The notes under the pieces were generated by a model. It was not told where the DNA came from, ran no database searches, and saw nothing but the letters and a program-made list of their open reading frames with translations. Below are positions 1 to 5,640 of a DNA stretch of 5,640 nucleotides, piece by piece. Source of the DNA: Emcibacter sp. (GTDB lineage Bacteria > Pseudomonadota > Alphaproteobacteria > Sphingomonadales > Emcibacteraceae). The DNA is taken from positions 1-5,640 of the forward strand of contig JAGLJX010000279.1 in the NCBI GenBank assembly GCA_023142175.1, in the 5' to 3' direction. Position numbers and translations under genes: made by a program. The stretch's first letter is position 1, and each line of letters begins with the position of its first letter.

Positions 1-47
1 TCATTTATGCCCATCTTTTACGGCTTATCAAAGGTATAGGATTTATC

Positions 48-57
48 TGACTAGTCA
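48..57. repeat. 10-bp perfect palindrome upstream of mutY
   Basis: TGACTAGTCA is a perfect inverted repeat with no spacer, 36 nt before the mutY start. Part of it, TAGTC (52-56), recurs at 62-66, exactly 10 bp further on. It could be an operator for a dimeric regulator, but a single 10-bp palindrome is weak evidence and chance is quite possible. No convincing -35/-10 pair accompanies it. Confidence 0.25.
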
Positions 58-93
58 TGTATAGTCGCGTTCTTTTCGTAATTTCACAGGCCT

Positions 94-1185
94 ATGACTA
101 TTAATATATCGCGACAACAAGACCCTGCTGAACTGGCTGACACATTGTTAGACTGGTATGATAAGAATGCACGGGAACTCCCTTGGCGAATACCTCCGGG
201 CGATACAAAAAAACCCGACCCTTATCGCATCTGGCTTAGTGAAATCATGCTGCAACAGACTACTGTTGTAACCGTCATTCCCTATTTTGAGAAATTCCTG
301 ACAAAATGGCCGTGCTTGGAAGACTTAGCAAATGCTGAACTGGATCAGATATTAACCGCTTGGGCGGGGCTTGGTTATTACGCCCGCGCCCGAAACCTTC
401 ACAAATGTGCCACCTATATCCAGAATGAACTTAATGGCATTTTTCCTGATACTGAAAAGGAACTGATAAAGCTACCCGGTATTGGCCCCTATAGCGCTGC
501 GGCAATTGCCGCCATCGCTTTCGGACGGCAAGCGGCGGTGTTGGATGGTAATATCGAACGGGTTATGGCCCGTATGTTCAATGTGACCACCCCCCTGCCC
601 GAAGCCAAGCCTGAATTAAAGGAGCTTGCCGCAAAAATGACCCCTGCCCACCGGGCGGGCGACTATGCTCAGGCCGTGATGGACTTGGGCTCAGATATTT
701 GTGGCTCAAAGATATTAAAATGTTCAGGCCGTTGTCCATGGGAGGAAAATTGCCTTGCCTATTCACTGGACACTGCAAACCAGTTGCCACAGCGCAAATC
801 AAAAGCCGCCAAACCAACAAGGCGCGGCTATGCTTTCTGGGCAGAATATAATGGACATCTATGGCTATGCCGAAGGCCAGAACGTGGCCTTCTTGGCGGT
901 ATGATGGAGGTTCCAAGCTCGGATTGGTTAGAAACACCGGACTGGAGCGCCGTACCCATGCCGCAAATCCCCATCATTGCCAACTGGAAAGAAACCCCCG
1001 GAATGGTGCGGCACAGCTTCACCCATTTTCATCTTGAATTAAAAGTGATAAGACTAGAACTTCTTGAAATGATAGACCTTCAGGAAGGCGACTGGTTTCC
1101 TTTCAGTCGTATAGATGATCTTGCACTGCCGACAGTGATGATGAAAATCATTCACCACCTGCGCCAACCTGTTCTTGATTTATAG
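94..1185 (+). CDS. mutY: A/G-specific adenine DNA glycosylase MutY
   Basis: Base-excision repair enzyme that removes adenine mispaired with 8-oxoguanine. The 363-residue length is normal for the family. The N-terminal HhH-GPD domain spans about residues 14-200. It carries SEIMLQQT with the catalytic Glu at E50, the hairpin LPGIGPYSAAAIA at 127-139, and LDGNIERV with the catalytic Asp at D151. The E50-D151 spacing of 101 equals that of E. coli E37-D138. A [4Fe-4S] loop follows with C203, C210, C214 and C220. Its middle spacing is X3, where the family normally has X2. The Nudix-like MutY C-terminal domain that reads 8-oxoG spans about 243-355, with RPERGLLGGMMEVPS at 261-275 and RHSFTHFHLE at 306-315. 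The start is the only ATG after an in-frame stop at 79-81, and no other ATG occurs before M52. The ribosome binding site is weak (CAGG at 87-90, 3 nt away). It is the first gene of a tight three-gene plus-strand run. Confidence 0.97.
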   Translation: MTINISRQQDPAELADTLLDWYDKNARELPWRIPPGDTKKPDPYRIWLSEIMLQQTTVVTVIPYFEKFLTKWPCLEDLANAELDQILTAWAGLGYYARARNLHKCATYIQNELNGIFPDTEKELIKLPGIGPYSAAAIAAIAFGRQAAVLDGNIERVMARMFNVTTPLPEAKPELKELAAKMTPAHRAGDYAQAVMDLGSDICGSKILKCSGRCPWEENCLAYSLDTANQLPQRKSKAAKPTRRGYAFWAEYNGHLWLCRRPERGLLGGMMEVPSSDWLETPDWSAVPMPQIPIIANWKETPGMVRHSFTHFHLELKVIRLELLEMIDLQEGDWFPFSRIDDLALPTVMMKIIHHLRQPVLDL

Positions 1186-1188
1186 GAG
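1184..1188 (+). promoter_or_regulatory. Shine-Dalgarno of the GST gene, overlapping the mutY stop
   Basis: AGGAG lies 8 nt before the ATG at 1197 and shares bases with the mutY stop codon TAG (1183-1185). Ribosomes ending mutY would therefore sit on the initiation site of the next gene, which suggests co-transcription and probably translational coupling. The bases are seen directly; the coupling is inferred. Confidence 0.75.
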
Positions 1189-1196
1189 TAATACTA

Positions 1197-1820
1197 ATGC
1201 TAACCCTTCATGACAATATCGAATCCGGCAATGCCTATAAGGTACGTCTGCTGCTGAGTCAGCTTGATATAGACTATACGTCTGTTGAGTATGATGTCAC
1301 CAGAGAGGCAACGCGCACTGAAGACTTTCTAGACAATATTAATTCTAATGGCCGAATTCCGGTGATTGAATTTGAAGATGGCAAACGTCTCGCTGAATCC
1401 AATGCTATCCTATATTATTTTGCTCAGGATACGGACCTATTTCCAATAGATAAGTGGAAACAGGCACAGGTGATGAAATGGCTGTTCTTTGAACAATACA
1501 GCCATGAGCCGTATGTGGCTGTAGCCAAATACATACTGACCATGCTACCCTTGGATAGCTCACGCAGGGGGGAAATACCAAAATTGCTCAGCAAGGGTTA
1601 TAAAGCGCTTGCGATCATGGAAGACCAACTACAAAATCAGGACTTTATGGTGGGAAGTACATACACCATCGCGGATATCGCGCTCTTTGCTTATACTCAT
1701 AAAGCTAAAATGGGAAATTTTGACCTAACCCGCTTTCCGGCAATTATGAGGTGGATCAAACGCATTGAAAACCGACCTGGCTTTGTCGCCATGTATCCAG
1801 AAGGATGGACCAGAACATGA
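1197..1820 (+). CDS. Glutathione S-transferase family protein
   Basis: Cytosolic GST-fold protein of 207 residues, the usual length. The thioredoxin-like N-terminal domain (about 1-80) begins LTLHDNIESGNAYKVRLLL. S10 sits where bacterial GSTs carry the Ser or Cys that contacts the glutathione sulfur. NSNGRIPVIE places the cis-proline at P55, and ESNAI at 67-71 is the motif that binds the gamma-glutamyl group. The all-alpha C-terminal domain (about 85-205) contains YTIADIALFAYTH at 156-168, the conserved N-capping box with D160. The protein most likely binds glutathione and conjugates or reduces small electrophiles, but the substrate cannot be read from the sequence. It starts 11 nt after mutY with a good Shine-Dalgarno and overlaps the next gene by 4 nt. 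Hand-counted lines inside it are clearly lower in GC than the minus-strand genes. The family call is firm; the subfamily is unassigned. Confidence 0.93.
   Translation: MLTLHDNIESGNAYKVRLLLSQLDIDYTSVEYDVTREATRTEDFLDNINSNGRIPVIEFEDGKRLAESNAILYYFAQDTDLFPIDKWKQAQVMKWLFFEQYSHEPYVAVAKYILTMLPLDSSRRGEIPKLLSKGYKALAIMEDQLQNQDFMVGSTYTIADIALFAYTHKAKMGNFDLTRFPAIMRWIKRIENRPGFVAMYPEGWTRT
1801..1805 (+). promoter_or_regulatory. Shine-Dalgarno that favours the start at 1817 for the GFA gene
   Basis: AAGGA lies within the last codons of the GST gene. It ends 11 nt before the ATG at 1817, which forms an ATGA overlap with the GST stop (1818-1820). The other in-frame ATG at 1805 begins directly on this purine run and has no usable ribosome binding site of its own. 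The site therefore argues for 1817 as the true start, although 11 nt is at the long end of normal spacing. Confidence 0.5.
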
Positions 1821-2206
1821 CCTCTGAAATTCATTCAGCAAGCTGCATGTGTGGCAAAATCACACTAGAAGCCAAAGGCTCCGCCCGTTACACCGAATAT
1901 TGCCATTGTAAATGGTGCCAGCAATCATCCGGCTCAGCTTTCATTTCATGGATTATTTTTGATGACGATAAAGTTAAAGTCACATCCGGCGAATTAAGCC
2001 ATTATCATTCCAGCGAACATTGCAGGCGGGGTTATTGCAAGGATTGCGGGTCAACCATGAGTTTCCAGTCCCCCGGCAATTTCGATATTGCGCTTGGGGT
2101 AATGGATGACCCGGAACCCTTCAAAGCAAGCAAACATATCTGGAGCAAAAGCCAGATAAGCCACGTCAATATCGTTGATGGCCTGCCTCGATTTGACGAA
2201 GAATAG
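1817..2206 (+). CDS. GFA / CENP-V domain zinc-binding protein
   Basis: Small cytoplasmic zinc protein of the GFA family, with 129 residues from the ATG at 1817 or 133 from the ATG at 1805. Numbered from 1805, it has CMCG (C14, C16), YCHCKWC (C33, C35, C38) and GYCKDCGS (C78, C81). In the Paracoccus Gfa structure the first and last pairs hold a structural zinc and the middle CxCxxC holds a second zinc; all seven cysteines are present here. The family is named for glutathione-dependent formaldehyde activation (S-hydroxymethylglutathione synthase), but that activity is disputed and most members have no known substrate, so I do not assign a reaction. Sitting directly after a GST gene hints at glutathione-adduct chemistry; this is inference only. 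The ATGA overlap with the GST stop suggests translational coupling. The gene ends 3 nt from the stop of the opposing peptidase gene. Confidence 0.9.
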   Translation: MTSEIHSASCMCGKITLEAKGSARYTEYCHCKWCQQSSGSAFISWIIFDDDKVKVTSGELSHYHSSEHCRRGYCKDCGSTMSFQSPGNFDIALGVMDDPEPFKASKHIWSKSQISHVNIVDGLPRFDEE

Positions 2207-2209
2207 ACC

Positions 2210-3466
2210 TTAAAAACGTGCGGCAATTTTATCGTAATCTTCAAGATGTCCTAGCGGACCAACGGCGGCTAGCGATAGCTTGTTGCCGGACAGCATCCGG
2301 TCCATATAACGCATGACCGCAACCTCATCGACCTGACTGATTTTTTCCATGATTTCGGAATGGGGGATAGGCCGCCCGAAAATCATCATCTGTCGACCCA
2401 GTTGTTCCATGCGGCTTGTGGTGCTTTCCAGTGACATCATCAATCCGGCTCTCATCTGGGTGCGAGCGCGGGTGATCTCGTCCATAGTAATTGACTGTGA
2501 TAATTTATGCATTTCTGCCGCCACCACGGGCACTAATTCGGCCACCTGTTCAGGGCCGGTTCCCGCATGAATAGCGAAACTGCCACCATCCACATAGGAT
2601 TGCATGAAGCTGTATATGGAATAAACCAGACCACGTTTCTCACGGATTTCCTGAAACAGGCGCGATGACATACCGCCACCAAGTACGCTGGACATGATCT
2701 GTGCCGCGTAGTAATCCGGGTCGTCAAATGCGATGCCTTCGAAACCGATCAGCAGGTTGACCTGCTCCAAATCCCTGTCCTGTGTCTGGATACCACCATG
2801 ATAGGTGGCAGTTTCACTTTTAATATCCCGTGCATTGCTAAGGTCGCTAAATTCCTGTTCTACCTGTTTGACGAAGCTGTCGCGGTCAAGATTTCCGGAC
2901 GCCACCACCACCATCTGTTCAGCCTTATAATGATCAGACATATAGCTTGCCAGATTATCCCGGCTGAAGCTGTTGACCAAATCAGATGTTCCCAAAATGG
3001 GCCGACCAAGAGATTGTGTGGGAAAGGCTGCTTCCTGAAAATAATCAAAGACAATATCGTCCGGCGTATCGTTGGACTGGCCTATTTCCTGAATGATGAC
3101 CCCGCGCTCTCTTTCCAGTTCTTTTGGCTCGAATGTGGAATTTTGCAGGATGTCCGCCAACACATTTAAGCCCAACGGCAAATCATCTTTCAAAAGACGA
3201 GCGTAATAGGTGGTATGCTCCCGCGAAGTATAGGCGTTTAGGTAACCGCCAACATTTTCAATAACCTCGGCAATATCACGGGCTGAGCGTTCTTTTGTAC
3301 CCTTAAAGGCCATATGTTCCAACATATGAGACAGGCCATTCTGTTCAGGCCGCTCATGGCGACTGCCCACATCGGTCCAGATGCCAACGGTAACGGTTTC
3401 CACATGGGGTATAAAATCGGTAACGACCCGAAGGCCGCCCGCCAATGTTGTCACTTCACCCTTCAT
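2210..3466 (-). CDS. M16 family zinc metallopeptidase (processing-peptidase-like)
   Basis: Single-unit M16 peptidase of 418 residues, related to the beta subunit of mitochondrial processing peptidase and to bacterial PqqL/YmxG-type proteins. The N-terminal catalytic domain has the inverted zinc motif HMLEH (H47, E50, H51). The third ligand is probably E127 in VIIQEIG, 75 residues further on, which is the expected distance. The C-terminal M16 domain carries the glycine-rich loop GGGMSSRLF at 263-271, followed by EIREKRGLVYS at 273-283, typical of substrate-holding loops. Family members of this length usually dimerise. No signal peptide is visible, so a cytoplasmic location is likely. Its substrates are unknown. 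The ATG overlaps the thrC stop (ATGA) and is preceded by GGGAG at 3472-3476 with a 5-nt spacer, so it is probably translated in step with thrC. Confidence 0.95.
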   Translation of the reverse strand: MKGEVTTLAGGLRVVTDFIPHVETVTVGIWTDVGSRHERPEQNGLSHMLEHMAFKGTKERSARDIAEVIENVGGYLNAYTSREHTTYYARLLKDDLPLGLNVLADILQNSTFEPKELERERGVIIQEIGQSNDTPDDIVFDYFQEAAFPTQSLGRPILGTSDLVNSFSRDNLASYMSDHYKAEQMVVVASGNLDRDSFVKQVEQEFSDLSNARDIKSETATYHGGIQTQDRDLEQVNLLIGFEGIAFDDPDYYAAQIMSSVLGGGMSSRLFQEIREKRGLVYSIYSFMQSYVDGGSFAIHAGTGPEQVAELVPVVAAEMHKLSQSITMDEITRARTQMRAGLMMSLESTTSRMEQLGRQMMIFGRPIPHSEIMEKISQVDEVAVMRYMDRMLSGNKLSLAAVGPLGHLEDYDKIAARF

Positions 3467-4851
3467 AGGTTCTCCCGAATATAAGATTTCAACGCATCCA
3501 GATCATGGTCAAGATGATCATATTTTTCCGTCCGCTCAAACAGATCCGCCATATGGGCTGGTAGCGCGGGATGTTGTCCGGTTACTTTCTCCACCGCTTC
3601 GGGGAATTTGGCCGGATGGGCTGTGCTTAATGTCACCATGGGGATGCTGGCATCGGTATTTTTAATTTCTGCCGCCTTAACACCAACCGCCGTATGGGGG
3701 TCAATCAGGTTGCCTGTTCTTTTAAAAACGGCCTTGATCGTCGCTTCCGTGTCCTGCTCGCTGACCTGAATAGCATCAAAAATCTGCTTGGCCTTTTCAA
3801 GCTCAGGTCCGTCAATGGTAAAGCTGTTGGACTGGCTCAGGTTATCCATCAGGCGGCATACCTGCGCGCCCTGCCCGTCATAGAGATTAAACAGCAGCCG
3901 TTCAAAATTGCTCGATACCTGAATATCCATGCTGGGGCTGATGGTCGGACTTACCGTCCCCACCGTATAATCACCCGAAGTCAATACTCTGGTCAAAATG
4001 TCATTGCGGTTGGTGGCAACAATCAATTGCTTGATGGGAAGGCCCATCTGTTGCGCCATATAACCCGCATAAATATCACCGAAATTTCCGGTGGGAACAC
4101 TGTAAGAAATTTGCTTGTCCGGTGCGCCCAAGGCCACAGCAGAGGTGAAATAATACACAATCTGCGCCATGACCCGCGCCCAGTTGATGCTGTTCACCGC
4201 CGAAAGGGTAATTTCATCCCGAAAGGCAAGGTCGTTGAACAGCGACTTGACCATGGCCTGACAATCATCAAAATTACCGTCAACCGCAAGATTATGCACA
4301 TTGGAAGACATCACCGTTGTCATCTGTCTGCGCTGTACATCGGACACCAGTCCCTTAGGGTGCAGCATGAATATTTCTGCACAATCCCGGTCCTTGACAC
4401 ATTCGATGGCAGCGGAACCTGTATCGCCGGAGGTAGCGCCGACGATGGTTACTTTCCGGCTCTGTTTGGTCAGCACATGATCAAATAAATGTCCAAGAAG
4501 CTGTAGCGCAACATCCTTAAACGCCAATGTGGGCCCGTGGAAAAGTTCCAGTATCCATTCATTGCTGTCAAGCTGTGCCAGTGGAACAATCGTCTTATGG
4601 CGGAAAGTGCTATATGCCTTTGCGATGATTTCTGCAAAATCGTCTTCGGAAACCTCCGGACAGACAAAAGGCTTCATCACCCTGAAGGCAACATCTTGGT
4701 ATGACATACCACGGAAGGACCGGATTTCATCTGCACTTAACTGCGGAATTGTCTTCGGCACATACAGCCCGCCATCACGCGCAAGCCCTGTTAGCAGGAC
4801 ATCCTCAAATCCAAGCTCAGGTGCCTGGCCTCTGGTACTGACATATTTCAC
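3463..4851 (-). CDS. thrC: Threonine synthase
   Basis: Cytoplasmic PLP enzyme that converts O-phospho-L-homoserine to L-threonine, the last step of threonine synthesis. The 462-residue length fits the bacterial/fungal type of threonine synthase. It opens with MKYVSTRG, the standard N-terminus, followed by GLARDGGLYVP at 22-32. The motif LFHGPTLAFKD at 103-113 holds the PLP Schiff-base lysine K112. SGDTGSAAI at 141-149 and the TGNFGD motif at 254-259 fit cofactor and phosphate binding. AVNSINWARVMAQ at 218-230 is also highly conserved. The start codon is GTG (4851-4849), supported by AAAGGG 8 nt upstream and by the exact N-terminal match; the next in-frame Met is residue 49. It lies 69 nt downstream of the SURF1 gene and overlaps the M16 peptidase gene by 4 nt. 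No attenuator-like leader peptide or hairpin is clear in the gap. Confidence 0.97.
   Translation of the reverse strand: MKYVSTRGQAPELGFEDVLLTGLARDGGLYVPKTIPQLSADEIRSFRGMSYQDVAFRVMKPFVCPEVSEDDFAEIIAKAYSTFRHKTIVPLAQLDSNEWILELFHGPTLAFKDVALQLLGHLFDHVLTKQSRKVTIVGATSGDTGSAAIECVKDRDCAEIFMLHPKGLVSDVQRRQMTTVMSSNVHNLAVDGNFDDCQAMVKSLFNDLAFRDEITLSAVNSINWARVMAQIVYYFTSAVALGAPDKQISYSVPTGNFGDIYAGYMAQQMGLPIKQLIVATNRNDILTRVLTSGDYTVGTVSPTISPSMDIQVSSNFERLLFNLYDGQGAQVCRLMDNLSQSNSFTIDGPELEKAKQIFDAIQVSEQDTEATIKAVFKRTGNLIDPHTAVGVKAAEIKNTDASIPMVTLSTAHPAKFPEAVEKVTGQHPALPAHMADLFERTEKYDHLDHDLDALKSYIRENL
3472..3476 (-). promoter_or_regulatory. Shine-Dalgarno of the M16 peptidase gene inside the thrC 3' end
   Basis: On the minus strand GGGAG lies 5 nt before the ATG at 3466-3464, within the last thrC codons. 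The ATG shares two bases with the thrC TGA (3465-3463). This supports the chosen start and points to translational coupling of the two genes. Confidence 0.75.
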
Positions 4852-4859
4852 TATTAAAA

Positions 4860-4865
4860 CCCTTT
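4860..4865 (-). promoter_or_regulatory. Shine-Dalgarno that fixes the GTG start of thrC
   Basis: Minus-strand AAAGGG lies 8 nt before the GTG at 4851-4849. Together with the canonical MKYVSTRG N-terminus, it decides for GTG over any downstream ATG. Confidence 0.7.
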
Positions 4866-4920
4866 AAAATTCAACACGAATCTAGGCTGCAAGATAATCA
4901 GCTTGTTCTATTGATTCAAG

Positions 4921-5640
4921 TTAGAAATGGTCTTCAGGCCGTCCAGCTTTGCGCAGATTGAAAATAATGTAAATTATTAGCAACACAATCGCCAATCCAT
5001 ACCATGTCATGGCATAATCAAGATGGTTATTTACAATGTTCAGCCTAGTACGGCCACCAACTGGATATTCACCCTGTTCTGCGTCTTTATCAGCATACAG
5101 GAACATGGGAAATACCTGTGACAGATCCTGTGCTTTTGCCATGGCTTGCAGATTACCATAATACCATAAATTTCGGTCTAGGTCATTTTCCGGGGCAAAG
5201 CGTTCCCTATCCCAGCTTTTACGCAGGACACCAGTAATCTGAACGGGACCGGTTCTAATTGTTTCGGGGCGTGAAACCTGCTCTATTAGATGTTCCGGCA
5301 CCCAACCCCTGTTAATGATCACATATTTACCGTTACTGGTCAGAAGCGGCGTGAACAGGTCATAACCGGGTTTTCCATTTGGCCCAATGCTATAAAGGGG
5401 CATCTCCCCCATATGAAGAAAGCGGCCCGTAACACTGGCATGGCGGTAAACCAATTCATCCGGTTCAGAAACCGTAGAAGGGATAGCCATAGCTGGCAGA
5501 CCATAGCGCAAATCAAGTTTTTCAATCAGATCCAGCTTCCAGTTCAGTCTTTCCACCTGCCAGTTGCCCAGAAAGCATAATAAAACTATCATTGGAATGG
5601 TCATAACAGTGGGCCATAAACGCGGCTTGAACTTATATTT
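4921..5640 (-). CDS. SURF1 family cytochrome oxidase biogenesis protein (5' end outside window)
   Basis: Inner-membrane assembly factor of the SURF1/Shy1 family, which helps heme a reach subunit I of aa3-type cytochrome c oxidase. The frame stays open to the right edge, giving 239 visible residues. An ATG exists at 5604, but the 12 codons before it read KYKFKPRLWPTV. This matches the (R/K)PRLWPT segment that precedes the first helix in this family, so the true start is probably beyond the window. The first membrane helix is about visible residues 9-27, running into GNWQVERL. The periplasmic part has YRHASVTGRF at 65-74, GYDLFTPL at 92-99 and the hallmark INRGWVPE at 109-116, then FAPENDLDRNLWYYGN. 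The conserved NNHLDYAMTWYGLA leads into a second helix near 211-227. The following gene is thrC, as in many Alphaproteobacteria, where oxidase subunit and assembly genes usually lie upstream. Confidence 0.93.
   Translation of the reverse strand, partial: KYKFKPRLWPTVMTIPMIVLLCFLGNWQVERLNWKLDLIEKLDLRYGLPAMAIPSTVSEPDELVYRHASVTGRFLHMGEMPLYSIGPNGKPGYDLFTPLLTSNGKYVIINRGWVPEHLIEQVSRPETIRTGPVQITGVLRKSWDRERFAPENDLDRNLWYYGNLQAMAKAQDLSQVFPMFLYADKDAEQGEYPVGGRTRLNIVNNHLDYAMTWYGLAIVLLIIYIIFNLRKAGRPEDHF

Noticed and set aside
5..58. Minus-strand ATG at 58-56 opening 17 codons, with a possible divergent gene start near the left edge (ATG at 14-12 or 4-2)
   Set aside because: The first frame ends in TAA at 7-5 after 17 codons and matches nothing I know. 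The later ATGs have too little sequence in the window and no clear ribosome binding site.
60..65. TATAGT as a -10 box for mutY
   Set aside because: It matches five of six consensus bases, but no TTGACA-like box lies 16-18 nt upstream, so a promoter cannot be supported.
578..937. 119-codon minus-strand open frame within mutY
   Set aside because: It overlaps the diagnostic MutY cysteines and Nudix-like domain on the opposite strand and has no domain of its own.
1805..1816. Upstream ATG at 1805 as the start of the GFA gene
   Set aside because: The purine-rich stretch directly abuts this ATG, leaving no spacer, while the ATG at 1817 has a spaced Shine-Dalgarno and the common ATGA overlap. It is kept only as an alternative.
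2798..3169. 123-codon plus-strand open frame antisense to the M16 peptidase gene
   Set aside because: The peptidase frame is firmly supported by HMLEH and the glycine-rich loop; the antisense product has no family features.
3694..4488. 264-codon plus-strand open frame antisense to thrC
   Set aside because: It lies wholly inside thrC on the opposite strand, shows no recognisable motif, and thrC is certain from its conserved PLP motifs. It is a by-product of thrC codon use.
4852..4920. Attenuator, terminator or riboswitch in the SURF1-thrC gap
   Set aside because: Only short pairings are seen (GAATC with GATTC, GCTG with CAGC) with large loops and no T-run. 69 nt is too short for a typical riboswitch.
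1..5640. CRISPR array, insertion sequence, phage or defence genes, tRNA or rRNA
   Set aside because: No repeat-spacer pattern, transposase motif, terminal inverted repeats or RNA-gene signatures were found; coding sequence fills nearly all of the window.

Overview
The window looks like chromosomal housekeeping sequence from an alphaproteobacterium of moderate GC; a few hand-counted 60-base lines range from about 30% to 65% GC. The strongest taxonomic clue is the minus-strand order SURF1 - thrC - M16 metallopeptidase. From general knowledge, this is a conserved neighbourhood in Alphaproteobacteria, downstream of the cytochrome c oxidase genes (ctaB/ctaG/coxIII). The MutY protein also has an alphaproteobacterial look, with its extended loop before the catalytic helix and the GIGPYSAAAIAAIAFG hairpin. 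Genus cannot be set from this sequence.

Layout: bases 1-93 are a short leader with no gene I can support; it holds one 10-bp palindrome. Three plus-strand genes follow, packed as an operon: mutY (94-1185), a glutathione S-transferase family gene (1197-1820), and a GFA/CENP-V-fold zinc protein gene (about 1817-2206). The GST Shine-Dalgarno overlaps the mutY stop, and the GFA start overlaps the GST stop. The plus-strand block meets the minus-strand block tail to tail, with only 3 nt between stop codons (2207-2209) and no visible terminator hairpin. The minus-strand block, in transcription order, is a SURF1 family gene that runs off the right edge (4921-5640), a 69-nt gap, thrC with a GTG start (3463-4851), and an M16 peptidase gene (2210-3466) whose ATG overlaps the thrC stop.

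The genes belong to separate housekeeping tasks: repair of 8-oxoG:A mispairs (MutY), glutathione-linked or small-molecule chemistry (GST and GFA proteins, substrates unknown), cytochrome c oxidase assembly (SURF1), threonine synthesis (ThrC) and proteolysis (M16 peptidase). I see no mobile element, CRISPR array, RNA gene, phage signature or defence system. The most notable molecular detail is the MutY iron-sulfur loop, which reads C-X6-C-X3-C-X5-C instead of the usual C-X6-C-X2-C-X5-C. I do not find convincing evidence for a new biological system here.
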